This document shows positions 44,786-54,196 of a DNA stretch of 64,000 nt, piece after piece (position 1 is the first letter of the stretch; each line of letters starts with the position of its first letter). Location: the NCBI GenBank assembly GCA_021737405.1, contig JAIPEG010000004.1:1-64000 (forward strand), given 5' to 3'. A model generated the notes under the pieces. It saw only the letters and a list, made by a program, of their open reading frames with translations. It was not told the DNA's origin and searched no databases. The position numbers were made by a program, and so were the translations under genes. The stretch comes from Bacteriovoracaceae bacterium (lineage in GTDB: Bacteria; Bdellovibrionota; Bacteriovoracia; Bacteriovoracales; Bacteriovoracaceae).

Positions 44786-47767
44786 TTGGACAAGAAAAGA
44801 AACATATATTGGAATGGTTTAATCCCTGAGGAATTAAGGGATTTACTTTCTAATACAGGTAGCCAGCTCACTCAAGAGGATACTGAGAGAGATAGCTCAA
44901 TGTTTAAATTCGGTACAGGAGAAACAAGTAATATATCATTAGAGCATGTTGATTGGAGTAAAATAGATTCTTCACCTCAAGCGTTTATAAATAAGGACCT
45001 ATTTGAATGGGATATTCCTAAGCTTATCTTTAAAAGGTTTTTTGCTGGAGAGGGTTCATTAGGACCGGAGGAAGGTTATAAAAGTATCCTATTAAAATCG
45101 AATACATTAAAGATTATAGACGGAAACGCAATAGGATACTATTCGGATATAATCACGGCCGCTGCATCTGAATTAAAAATCAATCCTGTCAGGGTACGAA
45201 ACTTTACAGTTACACTTTTAACTTACTTAGATTATTTGAAACGCTCTGACCTTGTTAGCTTTCCTATTGAAATTGATTATGGTCTAAGTCAAGATTCTTT
45301 TTTCCTACAAGTGCATTGTGAAAATAATGGAGTTTTTTTAGAGAATATTGTCGATTCGGCAAAAGAAGAAAGTATTAACCCTTTTGATGGTCTCGTAAGG
45401 GAATCACTAGCTAAAACTGACTTGCTCGAGTTATATACTTTAAAGAGTACTAATAAGTTGGTTATCACCGGCTGCTGGATTGGTAATCCAAAATATATTA
45501 GAAACAAATTTTATAGCTCACTGTTGATTCACCAGATAGACTCTTTTCAAAAACCGATTTCTTCCAGCGGTAAAGTTGTAGAATCTCAACCATTCTTCAA
45601 TCAGGTTCTTCCTGATTTATCTAAGATAAGCATCGTAGAGCAACTACCAGAAAAATACATATTGAAAGAAAACAATAAACAGCTCGTTAATCCGATGTTA
45701 GTGAAAAGAATTGGTCAACATATTCTTAAAAAATGGGAGGGGAGCAATATCACAGAAATCCCTCCTGATTATAATTCTCACACTTTGAAAAAGGATATTG
45801 AGGATTTTCCAGGCAAAGAGATGATTGCTCGACTTAATCAAAGTGAAGAAGTTGAGATTTTAAAGGTTTTAAAAGAAGGCCTAAATGTTCTAGAGAGAGA
45901 TATTGAAGAGGTTAAGAGACAAATTAAACCGGATGACTATTTAGAAGGGATATTAAGTTCTTTAGAAAGGGTAAGGCCGGAGGACGTCTTAGGTGTTGGT
46001 GGTAAATTAGAAGAGAGTCAGACGATAAGTGGATCTCGTGAAGACTTAACTGAAGAGAGTCAGAGGATAAGTGGATCTCGTAAAGACTTAACTGAAGAGA
46101 GTCAGACGATAAGTGGATCTCGTGAAGACTTAACTGAAGAGAGTCAGAGGATAAACGGATCTCGTGAAGATTTAACTGAAGAGAGTCAGAGGATAAACGG
46201 ATCTCGTGAAGATTTAACTGAAGAGAGTCAGAGGATAAGTGGATCTCGTGAAGACTTAACTGAAGAGAGTCAGAGGATAAACGGATCTCGTGAAGACTTA
46301 ACTGAAGAGAGTCAAAAAAATACCGGGTCATCCGAAGATCTCACTGAAAGTGTTCAATTAATAAAAGGTGAAAATAATAAAGAAGATAAAACCACTATTA
46401 AAGGTGAGGCTAATCCTGAGAAGCAAAAAGTAGTAAAGATTGGTGGAAATAAAGAAGCTTTAAAAAACGAAGTATGGGATTTGAAGCGTTTAGAAGTCGC
46501 TGCAAAAATTAAAGAGAAAGTAAGTAATCTACAGACCAGTAGTCTAGATAATGTTGAAATTGATCAATATGTGAAGAGTATAATAGTGGAGGAGCTTGGT
46601 GTCGATCAGGGCACTAGTGAGAAACTTGTCAAGGCCTTGTCGGACAACTTAACAAATGAATTCGTTAATAATGGTTTAGAGTCCGCCAACGAAAATATTA
46701 AACAAAGAATTCAAATAGAAAAAATTCAAAATCAATTAAGTATTCGAGATAAGCAAGTTCAAAAAATGAAAGCACTAATCGAGGGACTTAAGAAAGATTT
46801 AGCACAGGCGAAAAATGTACAGGAAGTAAGCCGCCTAAAAACTGTTGAATCAAATACTGATGAGGTTGAAATAAACATACATGAAAGTACTCATAGTAGT
46901 GTTAATGAAGAATCCTTTGAGGAGTTGAAAGGAAAGAACATTGAATTTGAACGAGAACTACAAAAAATTAAAAATGAAAATCATAAGTTAACAACCGACA
47001 ACCAACTTTTAATGCGGAAGCTAAAGGAAGGAATTGATGAAGTTAACGGGATTAAGGATTCTGATGAAGATGCTTGGGTCTTAAAGCAACAAAATGAGAA
47101 TTTGAATGCCCAAATTGAAGCATTAAAGAAACGACTCTCTTTCATGTATGAGAACTCAAAAAATAATAAAGAGGTATCCCTCGGAGTAAATGAAGTTCAA
47201 AAGTTAATAGAAGACAAAGAGCGCTTTTTCGCTGAAAAAATGAAGGCGATGGAAGAGATAACAACATTAAAGGCTGATGTTAGGGAAAGAGAAAGACTTC
47301 TTAAACAAAAAGACCTCGATTTTATAAAAGAAGTTGAGAAAATAAAAAATAATCCTGTTGTTGATGAAAATGGAAGTATGGAAGCTAAAGAGAAAGAGAA
47401 AGAGAATGAAGCTCTTAAGGTTGGATTGAAACAACTAGCTGATGAGTTGAAGGCAACCCAGTTAAAGACTAAGTCTTACGAGCAAAAAGTTAAATTTTTA
47501 AATGTTCAATTAGAGAAATTCCAAGCTAGGCCTAGCAATTCAGACAGTACAAGCGCCTCTAACGTTGACCCAATAATGGCGAGTAAGCTTAAGCAATCAG
47601 CGACTATAAATGCCCGTTTAAAGGATGCGGCAGATAAGCTTAAAAATGAGCTTACTGATAAAAAGGCTGAACTTCATAAGGTTAAACAAGAATCGCGGGC
47701 GATGGATTTGAAGATGAAGGACCTAGAGAAAAAATTAGCGACAATTCTTAAGAAAACGGCTGCATAA
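44786..47767 (+). CDS. Large coiled-coil protein with 14-residue tandem repeats
   Basis: TTG start; 993 aa, no signal peptide or membrane helix. Residues 1-360 are a globular region with no family recognised. Residues 409-520 are eight tandem copies of a 14-aa unit (EESQxIxGSREDLT), followed by an acidic/Lys-rich linker. From about 630 to the end there are long heptad-rich segments (for example KIQNQLSIRDKQVQKMKAL, KLKDLEKKL-like ends), indicating an extended coiled coil. The domain order suggests a cytoskeletal, polar-landmark or scaffold protein in the cytoplasm. It is coupled to the preceding unknown gene. Confidence 0.75.
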   Translation: MDKKRNIYWNGLIPEELRDLLSNTGSQLTQEDTERDSSMFKFGTGETSNISLEHVDWSKIDSSPQAFINKDLFEWDIPKLIFKRFFAGEGSLGPEEGYKSILLKSNTLKIIDGNAIGYYSDIITAAASELKINPVRVRNFTVTLLTYLDYLKRSDLVSFPIEIDYGLSQDSFFLQVHCENNGVFLENIVDSAKEESINPFDGLVRESLAKTDLLELYTLKSTNKLVITGCWIGNPKYIRNKFYSSLLIHQIDSFQKPISSSGKVVESQPFFNQVLPDLSKISIVEQLPEKYILKENNKQLVNPMLVKRIGQHILKKWEGSNITEIPPDYNSHTLKKDIEDFPGKEMIARLNQSEEVEILKVLKEGLNVLERDIEEVKRQIKPDDYLEGILSSLERVRPEDVLGVGGKLEESQTISGSREDLTEESQRISGSRKDLTEESQTISGSREDLTEESQRINGSREDLTEESQRINGSREDLTEESQRISGSREDLTEESQRINGSREDLTEESQKNTGSSEDLTESVQLIKGENNKEDKTTIKGEANPEKQKVVKIGGNKEALKNEVWDLKRLEVAAKIKEKVSNLQTSSLDNVEIDQYVKSIIVEELGVDQGTSEKLVKALSDNLTNEFVNNGLESANENIKQRIQIEKIQNQLSIRDKQVQKMKALIEGLKKDLAQAKNVQEVSRLKTVESNTDEVEINIHESTHSSVNEESFEELKGKNIEFERELQKIKNENHKLTTDNQLLMRKLKEGIDEVNGIKDSDEDAWVLKQQNENLNAQIEALKKRLSFMYENSKNNKEVSLGVNEVQKLIEDKERFFAEKMKAMEEITTLKADVRERERLLKQKDLDFIKEVEKIKNNPVVDENGSMEAKEKEKENEALKVGLKQLADELKATQLKTKSYEQKVKFLNVQLEKFQARPSNSDSTSASNVDPIMASKLKQSATINARLKDAADKLKNELTDKKAELHKVKQESRAMDLKMKDLEKKLATILKKTAA
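46010..46345 (+). repeat. 42-bp tandem repeat, eight copies, in frame
   Basis: Eight contiguous 42-bp units encode EESQ(T/R)I(S/N)GSREDLT. The central six are nearly identical in DNA (differences such as ACG/AGG and AGT/AAC), while the eighth is diverged (QKNTGSSEDLT). Such homogeneity points to recent expansion or ongoing slippage/unequal recombination. The unit is a multiple of three, so copy-number change keeps the frame. Confidence 0.95.
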
Positions 47768-47875
47768 CGCGCCGCGTGCTGAGTTCATATCTTGCCATTC
47801 TTTTCTCCATCAAGTAAAAAATAGCTCTCAAAAAGGTTACAGCTTAATTAAGTGGACCAAGTTTTTGATGTCTAT

Positions 47876-47959
47876 GCCGCAGTGGTGAAATTGGTAGACA
47901 CGCTAGACTTAGGATCTAGTGCCTTTGGCGTGGGGGTTCAAGTCCCTCCTGCGGCACCA
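47876..47959 (+). tRNA. tRNA-Leu (anticodon UAG)
   Basis: An 84-nt type II tRNA with a 7-bp acceptor stem (GCCGCAG/CTGCGGC), a D-arm with GGTAGACACG, an anticodon stem CTAGA/TCTAG with loop CTTAGGA (anticodon TAG at 47910-47912), a long variable arm (TGCCTTTGGCGT), a T-arm GGGGGTTCAAGTCCCTC and encoded CCA. The variable arm and discriminator A identify leucine. Confidence 0.97.
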
Positions 47960-47960
47960 T

Positions 47961-47992
47961 AAAAAAGCCAGCTTTAAAGCTGGCTTTTTTTT
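47961..47992 (+). terminator. Rho-independent terminator after tRNA-Leu
   Basis: GCCAGCTTTAAAGCTGGC (47967-47984) is a perfect self-complementary hairpin followed by eight T, and preceded by A6, so it can also act on the opposite strand for the exported-protein gene ending at 48008. It lies two bases after the tRNA CCA end. Confidence 0.93.
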
Positions 47993-48007
47993 ATTAAATT
48001 TCTTTAT

Positions 48008-48400
48008 TTAAAGTAGGGAATTTTCTTCAACGGCATTTTCGTCATTAACATATAGTGTTTCAGACTCTCTCTCATCGCACATTATTATAAACTCAGACTC
48101 CCAGTAGGGGTCATTAGGTCTTCCACCACTGCAGATTACACAAGATATGAATTCTACATACTCTGGGTGTAGCCAAAGGAAGTTGTCGTAGAGGCTTGAA
48201 TTATACATTTGCCCATTAAAGTAACGTCTTAATAGGTTTCTAGCCGCTGTCGTAATGTCATTTGGGGCGTCGCACTTGGCGTAGATACCTTGCAGCCGAC
48301 CTTCTTTAAGGATGGTGCTAGTGGTATTTGAGGCCATGTTTGCTAGCGGTGTAGCATGGACTTTGACCATTAGTAGTACTGCCAATATGAGTAGTTTCAT
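48008..48400 (-). CDS. Small exported protein of unknown function
   Basis: A 130-aa protein with a signal peptide (MKLLILAVLLM core, cleavage near VHA-TP). The mature part has four Cys, one pair as CVIC, and a Trp/Tyr-rich middle (NFLWLHPEYVEF). It slightly resembles small periplasmic immunity-like (Rap1a/Tai) proteins in size and helix-Cys layout, but I cannot support that assignment. It stands alone between the tRNA terminator and murG, divergent from murG. Confidence 0.6.
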   Translation of the reverse strand: MKLLILAVLLMVKVHATPLANMASNTTSTILKEGRLQGIYAKCDAPNDITTAARNLLRRYFNGQMYNSSLYDNFLWLHPEYVEFISCVICSGGRPNDPYWESEFIIMCDERESETLYVNDENAVEENSLL

Positions 48401-48535
48401 TTAAAACCTTTTAAAGTAATCCGCTATAAATTAACATATTTTCTAAGGGTTATAGGCTTGGCCGATAACAATTACCCGGGGTGTTGCGATCTCCGACAAA
48501 TTGCTCTTTATTGATCTAATATTAGGCACTTAAGT

Positions 48536-49600
48536 ATGAATATTAAGAGTATCATTTTTTGTGGTGGAGGAAGTGGAGGCCATGTGGTTCCTGCTCTAAC
48601 ACTAATAAAGGCCATCAAGTCCCACAAACCTGAGGTCGAGATCTTCGCCATTGGAAGCTATAAGGGGATAGAAGAGCGCTTATTTAAAGAAGATAAGGTG
48701 CCCTATAAGGCCATATCTACAGGCAAGCTAAGGAGATATTTTTCCTGGCAGAACTTTTTAGATCTCTTTAGGCTAATAAGGGGCTTGGTCCAGGCCTATG
48801 TTTATTTATTAAAATTTTCACGCCAAAATACATTAATTTTTAGTACAGGGGGCTTTGTTACGGTACCCGTCGTTTTCGCTGCATGGATGCAGGGAAAGAC
48901 AGTTTATATTCATGAGCAAACATCAAGAGTGGGTCTAGCAAATAAAATTAGTAGCTTTTTTGCAAAAAGGGTTTTGGTGACCTTTGAGACGTCTCTTCAG
49001 TTTTTTCCAAAAGAAAAAACAATTCTTTCTGGTTACCCTCTACGCGATGAGATCCTTTCCCCTCCTGAAATGGTGAGCTTAAATGAAATTAATCTCAATG
49101 AGATCAAAAAGCCGATACTTTTTTTAACTGGTGGAGGGAATGGCTCTCGACTTTTAAATGAGACTTTAAAAGAATGCCTTTCAACACTAGAGCAAGAGTT
49201 CTTCATCATTCATCAATGTGGTGCCCAGTTTTTAGATGAATATAAGAGACTTGAAACAGAAAATTATAAAGTATTTGATTTCATAACAGACTCAATGATT
49301 GGCCTATTGAATAAGGCGCAGGTTGTAATCTCTAGAGCAGGCGCTGGTACCGTAATGGAACTATTGTCACTGGGAAAACCAAGTATCTTTGTGCCCCTTG
49401 CTATCGCTCAAAAAAATGAACAGCTTTATAATGCAATTGAAGCTAGAAATAAATTGGAAAGCATCGTGATTGAAGAAAAGGATTTGAATTCTTCCAAGCT
49501 GATTGACGCCGTTCAGACCATTCGCTCAAAAGAGAGTCACCAAAGAGTGAAAAGAAATCCTGCTGTAGACATTATTAAACTTATTTTTGAGGAGAACTAA
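48536..49600 (+). CDS. murG: UDP-N-acetylglucosamine-N-acetylmuramyl-(pentapeptide) pyrophosphoryl-undecaprenol GlcNAc transferase
   Basis: A 354-aa GT28 enzyme that adds GlcNAc to lipid I, forming lipid II at the cytoplasmic membrane face. Visible motifs are the N-terminal FCGGGSGGHVVPAL glycine loop, STGGFVTVPVVFAA, IHEQTSRVGLANK, the second-domain LTGGGNGSRLLNE and the donor-binding VISRAGAGTVMELLSLGKPSIFVPL (G-x-G-x-x-x-E). It is not in a mur/fts cluster here, being followed only by the MazG-like gene, whose start it overlaps in reading. Confidence 0.93.
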   Translation: MNIKSIIFCGGGSGGHVVPALTLIKAIKSHKPEVEIFAIGSYKGIEERLFKEDKVPYKAISTGKLRRYFSWQNFLDLFRLIRGLVQAYVYLLKFSRQNTLIFSTGGFVTVPVVFAAWMQGKTVYIHEQTSRVGLANKISSFFAKRVLVTFETSLQFFPKEKTILSGYPLRDEILSPPEMVSLNEINLNEIKKPILFLTGGGNGSRLLNETLKECLSTLEQEFFIIHQCGAQFLDEYKRLETENYKVFDFITDSMIGLLNKAQVVISRAGAGTVMELLSLGKPSIFVPLAIAQKNEQLYNAIEARNKLESIVIEEKDLNSSKLIDAVQTIRSKESHQRVKRNPAVDIIKLIFEEN

Positions 49601-49601
49601 T

Positions 49602-49949
49602 TTGCTTAATCAATCAATAAGAAAGTATCAAGATCGAGTGGCTTCATTTGCTAAAGAGAGAGATTGGGATAAATTTCATACTATCAAAAACCTATCAATG
49701 GCCTTAAGTGTTGAGTGTTCTGAATTAATGGAGCATTTTCAATGGGACATTGAAGGCAGTAGTCTCAGTGTTGAAAAAAAGGGCTTAGTAGAAGATGAGC
49801 TAATTGATATCTTTATCTATTGGATGAGACTTGCAGATAAAATGGATTTAGATATTGAAAGTGTATTTGAAAGGAAATTTCTAGAAAATAATGAAAAATA
49901 TCCCGCAGACATTGTCCGCGGGAGTTCTAAAAAATATACTGAATATTAA
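49602..49949 (+). CDS. MazG-like nucleotide pyrophosphohydrolase
   Basis: I choose TTG at 49602 because GAGGAGAA (49588-49595, at the murG stop) is spaced for it. The 115-aa protein is a single MazG-like/dCTPase-type all-alpha NTP pyrophosphatase: LSVECSELMEHFQW carries the E-x-x-E metal site and EDELIDIFIYWMRLADK the second E-x-x-D. Members hydrolyse (d)NTPs to monophosphates, cleaning non-canonical nucleotides. Its stop overlaps the opposing gene by 4 nt (TTAA). Confidence 0.87.
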   Translation: MLNQSIRKYQDRVASFAKERDWDKFHTIKNLSMALSVECSELMEHFQWDIEGSSLSVEKKGLVEDELIDIFIYWMRLADKMDLDIESVFERKFLENNEKYPADIVRGSSKKYTEY

Positions 49950-50500
49950 TTTTTACCAAGCATTTCATCTCTCAGTTCTTCATCTCTCGCATTTACAAAC
50001 CAAATGCTTAACAAAGCCTTAGAAAAGTTAGCATCGCCAATTAATGGATGTTTAGTACCATTAAAGGAGACCTCAACACCATTATTGAGAAAGTTAATTA
50101 AGATAGCTTGATTTTTCTTAATATCACCCATTGTTTTATTGAAGGCCTCAAGATGAACCATCATTGCCTTTCTTTCAGCTTCAGGAACGGCAGCTTCAAA
50201 GCCTTCTTTCCAAGCTCCTTGAAGGTCTTCCTTATCCACATCTCTTACAAAATTCATTGAGATATGTTTTGGAAAAGGCATGTTTAAAATAGTGGCAGTA
50301 TCTGTAGATTTTTGAGGGGTATAAAGGCTGCCAATATAGACTTTAATATTAAGAAAAGTTGCTCTTCTTATTCCTACACCATTAAGAACAAGTTCGCTTT
50401 CATTAAGTTTCATCTTATCTGGTACCGTCACACCGCCTTTTTCTGCTGAAAAAGTTAAGTTTGAAAGGATAAGAGAAGCGATCAAAATTGTTTTTTTCAT
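49946..50500 (-). CDS. Exported chalcone isomerase-like protein
   Basis: The ATG at 50500 starts a signal peptide (MKKTILIASLILSNLTFSA) and is preceded by AGGAGATATCT; a longer in-frame start at 50530 would run into typA and is rejected. The 184-aa mature region has the chalcone-isomerase-like pattern (LVLNGVGIRRATFLNIKVY, then VYIGSLYTP). These bacterial periplasmic proteins bind fatty acids or small lipids in related folds, and their role is unknown. It follows typA on the same strand after 13 nt, so cotranscription is possible. Confidence 0.78.
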   Translation of the reverse strand: MKKTILIASLILSNLTFSAEKGGVTVPDKMKLNESELVLNGVGIRRATFLNIKVYIGSLYTPQKSTDTATILNMPFPKHISMNFVRDVDKEDLQGAWKEGFEAAVPEAERKAMMVHLEAFNKTMGDIKKNQAILINFLNNGVEVSFNGTKHPLIGDANFSKALLSIWFVNARDEELRDEMLGKN

Positions 50501-50513
50501 AGATATCTCCTGT

Positions 50514-52340
50514 TTATTTACGAACAACACTTCGCTTGTTGCACTCCAGTGTCTTCTTACGAATTCTTATGGTCTCTGGAGTCACCTCTACCCACTCATC
50601 AGTATCGATCCAGTCGAGCGCCCAATCAAGAGTTCTTGGTTGGATGGGGGGAAGGATAATGTTCACATCTTTTCCAGCGGTTCTCATACTTGAGAGATGT
50701 TTTTCGCGGACAGCATTAACGTTTGTGTCGTTAGTTTTTGTGTATTCACCAATGACCATACCTTCGTAGCATTTTTCACCTGGCTTAACGAATTGTTTAC
50801 CAAGGCTAAGAAGATTGAAGAGTGCATATGGAGTTAGTTTTCCTGAACGGTCGGCAACAATAGCACCGTTTTGACGGGCCAATAAATCACCAGCGTAGGG
50901 ACGATAGCCAAGGTATTCAGAACTCATAATACCTTCACCTCTTGTGTCAGTAAGGAATCGTGAACGGTAACCAATGAGTCCTCTTGATGGAATAATGAAT
51001 TCCATTCTTGTTCGAGTGTCACCGATTGGGATCATGCCTTCCATTAAGCCTTTTCTTTGGGCGAGTTTTTCAGTAACTGCTCCCGTTGCTTCAGAAGGAA
51101 TGTCAAGAACGAGTTTTTCAAAAGGCTCTGTTTTTTGACCTTCGCTGTCTTCTTCAAAAAGAACTTCTGGTCTTGAGAGCATAAATTCGAAGCCTTCTCG
51201 TCTTAGCTCTTCAAAAACAATCGCAAGCTGAAGTTCACCCCTTCCCATTAATTTATATACTTTAGGGTCATCAGTTTCAGAGTATCTTAGAGAAACGTTA
51301 TGGCGACATGAGTCTTCAAGGAACTCTTCAAGCTTTCTTGACGTTAGATATTCGCCTTCTTGGCCACTAAGAGGAGAGGTACTAACCGAAACAAAAACAC
51401 CAACTGTTGGGGGCTCTACTTCAATTCTTTTTATGGGGGTACCGTCTTTATTATCTGAAATAGTGTCACCGATTTGAGTTTCTTCAACTCCTGCCAGAAT
51501 AACAATTTCACCAGCTTCCGCAGTTTCAATTTCCGTCGTTCCAAGTTTGTCATAGACTTGAATGGCACTAACTTTAAAAGTCTTTTTCTTATCTTTTCCA
51601 AGTAGAGTAGCTTGCATATGTTTTTTAATGCTACCTTGCTGAATTCTCCCAATGCTTAGGGCTCCCAGATAAGAAGAGTAAGATAGGTTTGTAACAAGAA
51701 GCTTTAGTTCACCCTCTTTATCAAAGGTTGGAACAGGGTAGTAATCACTGGCCATAAAATCTAATAAGACTTTTAGGTCACTTGTTGGTTCATCTTGATT
51801 AAGGCTCGCCCAACCGTCTTTTCCTGATGCATAAAGAAAAGGAATATCCAAATCAAAATCACCAATATCTAGGAAGGAAGCCAGCTCTAAAAGTAGATCT
51901 TCAATTTCACCTTTAACTTCATCAATTCGAGCGTCTGGTCTGTCGACTTTATTAACAACCACACCGATTTTAATTCCTCTTTGCATTGCTTTTGAAAGAA
52001 CAAAACGAGTCTGTGGAAGACAGCCTTCGGCCGCATCAACAAGAAGAAGGACGCCATCGACCATCATTAAACTTCTTTCTACTTCTCCACCAAAGTCGGC
52101 GTGTCCAGGAGTATCGAGAAGGTTGATTTTACAATCATTATAAAAGATAGCGCAGTTTTTCGCCTTAATTGTTATCCCTCTTTCCTTTTCAATATCGCCA
52201 GAGTCCATTACTCTTTCTACGACTTCATCTCGGTCCGAATAGGTTCCTGATTGTTGAAGAAGACCGTCAACGAGTGTCGTTTTTCCGTGGTCAACGTGTG
52301 CCACTACGGCGATGTTTTTTAAGTATTTATAGGGTGTCAT
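50514..52340 (-). CDS. typA: Ribosome-associated GTPase TypA/BipA
   Basis: A 608-aa translational GTPase with [15 protein letters not shown] (G1), RGITIKAKN (G2), [12 protein letters not shown] (G3), NKVDRPDAR (G4) and the elongation-factor-like domains after residue 200. The C-terminal block [19 protein letters not shown] is the TypA-specific region. It binds ribosomes under stress and aids 50S assembly. It is divergent from the ABC-F gene. Confidence 0.95.
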   Translation of the reverse strand: MTPYKYLKNIAVVAHVDHGKTTLVDGLLQQSGTYSDRDEVVERVMDSGDIEKERGITIKAKNCAIFYNDCKINLLDTPGHADFGGEVERSLMMVDGVLLLVDAAEGCLPQTRFVLSKAMQRGIKIGVVVNKVDRPDARIDEVKGEIEDLLLELASFLDIGDFDLDIPFLYASGKDGWASLNQDEPTSDLKVLLDFMASDYYPVPTFDKEGELKLLVTNLSYSSYLGALSIGRIQQGSIKKHMQATLLGKDKKKTFKVSAIQVYDKLGTTEIETAEAGEIVILAGVEETQIGDTISDNKDGTPIKRIEVEPPTVGVFVSVSTSPLSGQEGEYLTSRKLEEFLEDSCRHNVSLRYSETDDPKVYKLMGRGELQLAIVFEELRREGFEFMLSRPEVLFEEDSEGQKTEPFEKLVLDIPSEATGAVTEKLAQRKGLMEGMIPIGDTRTRMEFIIPSRGLIGYRSRFLTDTRGEGIMSSEYLGYRPYAGDLLARQNGAIVADRSGKLTPYALFNLLSLGKQFVKPGEKCYEGMVIGEYTKTNDTNVNAVREKHLSSMRTAGKDVNIILPPIQPRTLDWALDWIDTDEWVEVTPETIRIRKKTLECNKRSVVRK

Positions 52341-52432
52341 AAGTGCGCCTCATAGCGTTATTCACACTTGTAAAGAAGTGCGGTAAGTGGTTTATAAAAG
52401 ATTAATCCTAGTAACCAGAGAATCCTTCAAAA

Positions 52433-54196
52433 ATGATCCAGTTGCAAGAAATAAGTAAGTCATTTGGCGAAAGAGTGTTGTTTGAAGACGTTAATTTCGT
52501 CGTCGGCCCCAGAGAGAGAATAGGTCTCGTTGGTCGAAATGGAATGGGAAAATCCACTTTGTTTCGCATCATTTTAGGAGAAGAGTCCTCAGACTCTGGA
52601 AGTATCGCTATTCCAAAGGGTTACAGGCTTGGGGCCTTAGAGCAGCACCTAAATTTCACGGGAAAAACAATATTGGAGGAAGTGATTCAAGCACTTCCAC
52701 AAGAATTTATTTATGACCATTGGAGAGGTGAAAAGATTCTATTTGGTCTCGGTTTTGGTCAGGAAGATTTAGAAAGACCACCTTCAGATTTCTCAGGTGG
52801 TTATCAAATACGGGTAAAACTGGCAAAAGTCCTCGTTTCTCAGCCAGGACTGCTACTTTTGGATGAGCCTACCAATTATTTAGATATTGTTTCCTTGCGC
52901 TGGCTTGCTCAGTTTTTGAAAGATTTTCCTGGCGAAGTGCTCATGATCACTCACGATAGATCATTTATGGATAAGGTTTGCACTCATACTGTTGGCATTC
53001 ATAGAAGGAAAGTTAAAAAAATTAAGGGTGGCACCAATAAGTATTATGAGCAGCTTGAAATAGATGAAGAAATTTACGAGCAAACTAGACTAAATCAAGA
53101 AAGAAAAAAACAAGAGCTTGAAGGATTTATTAAAAAATTTGGTGCCAAGGCCACAAAGGCCAGACAGGCAAACAGTAAAAAGAAAATAATTGAAAAAATG
53201 GATGAGATTGAAGTTTTGGATGAAGTGCCAGAATTACGTTTCTCTTTTAACTATAAAGATATTCCCAGCAAATTTCCGATGGAAGTAAAGGATCTTAGTT
53301 TTGGATATGATTCTTCTGAATTACTTTTTGAAGATTTAAATTTTTCAATATCTAAAGGGGATCGCATTGGGATTATTGGAAAAAATGGGAAGGGAAAGTC
53401 TACTCTTTTAAATGTCCTTGCTGGGGAATTAAGCCCCATTAATGGAAGCATTCGTCGCGCTCCCGGAGTTTCTCAAGGTCATTTTGGTCAAACTAATATT
53501 GAAAGACTTCACAATCAAAATACAATTACTCAAGAAGTAGCTTCGGCAAATGTTGATCTCTCCTTTACTAACGTCCGTTCAATTTGTGGTGCGATGATGT
53601 TTCCAGGAGATGATGCTGAAAAGCCTATAAGTGTTTTAAGTGGAGGAGAAAAAGCAAGGGTCATGCTAGGCAAAATTTTAGCAGGGAAGTCAAATATTCT
53701 TCTTTTAGATGAGCCGACTAACCACTTGGATATGGAATCAATTGAGGTTCTCTGCCAAGAGATTGACCGTTTTCCGGGGGCCGCATTTGTGGTGACCCAC
53801 TCCGAACTTCTCTTAGATAAACTTGTTAATAAAATGGTAGTTTTTAAAGATGGTCGAGCCTTTCTCTTTGAGGGAACTTATAAAGACTTTTTGAATAAAA
53901 TTGGCTGGGATGATGATGTTGTTGAGGAAAAACCTGTTAAGAAAGTCGTAAACACAAAGATCACAAAGGTTCCGCAGAGTGAAGAATCAACTAAAAACAT
54001 AAAAATAAAAATAGAGGTTGTGGAAGAGGATATCATGAAGCTCGAAGGCCTCATTGAACAATACGAAAATCTTTGCCAGGAAAAATCTAGCAAAGGCGAT
54101 GATATTCATGAGGTTTCAGCTGTTCTTGGTAAGCTTCACAAGAAGATTGAAGAGAAGTTCGGTGAACTAGAGTCCCTCAGTGAGCAATTAGATTAG
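52433..54196 (+). CDS. ABC-F family ATPase
   Basis: A 587-aa protein with two ABC domains, no membrane helices. First domain: GRNGMGKST, FSGGYQIRVKLAKVL, LLLLDEPTNYLD. Second: GKNGKGKST, LSGGEKARVMLGKIL, LLLDEPTNHLD. The linker (QTRLNQERKKQELEGFIKKFGAKATKARQANS) and the C-terminal coiled-coil fit the YheS/Uup group. ABC-F proteins bind the ribosomal E site to aid translation or confer antibiotic protection; a housekeeping role is more likely here. The ATG has only a weak upstream GAG. The stop overlaps the opposing gene by 4 nt. Confidence 0.92.
   Translation: MIQLQEISKSFGERVLFEDVNFVVGPRERIGLVGRNGMGKSTLFRIILGEESSDSGSIAIPKGYRLGALEQHLNFTGKTILEEVIQALPQEFIYDHWRGEKILFGLGFGQEDLERPPSDFSGGYQIRVKLAKVLVSQPGLLLLDEPTNYLDIVSLRWLAQFLKDFPGEVLMITHDRSFMDKVCTHTVGIHRRKVKKIKGGTNKYYEQLEIDEEIYEQTRLNQERKKQELEGFIKKFGAKATKARQANSKKKIIEKMDEIEVLDEVPELRFSFNYKDIPSKFPMEVKDLSFGYDSSELLFEDLNFSISKGDRIGIIGKNGKGKSTLLNVLAGELSPINGSIRRAPGVSQGHFGQTNIERLHNQNTITQEVASANVDLSFTNVRSICGAMMFPGDDAEKPISVLSGGEKARVMLGKILAGKSNILLLDEPTNHLDMESIEVLCQEIDRFPGAAFVVTHSELLLDKLVNKMVVFKDGRAFLFEGTYKDFLNKIGWDDDVVEEKPVKKVVNTKITKVPQSEESTKNIKIKIEVVEEDIMKLEGLIEQYENLCQEKSSKGDDIHEVSAVLGKLHKKIEEKFGELESLSEQLD

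Noticed and set aside
45924-46331. A 135-codon minus-strand ORF of repeated Ser/Leu/His units
   Set aside because: It is the antisense of the 42-bp tandem repeat in the coiled-coil gene; the repeat lacks stops in several frames by construction.
46010-46345. Possible CRISPR array
   Set aside because: The units are contiguous, have no spacers and keep an open reading frame.
50501-50530. Upstream in-frame start for the chalcone isomerase-like gene
   Set aside because: It overlaps the typA stop region and spoils the signal peptide; AGGAGATATCT precedes the ATG at 50500.
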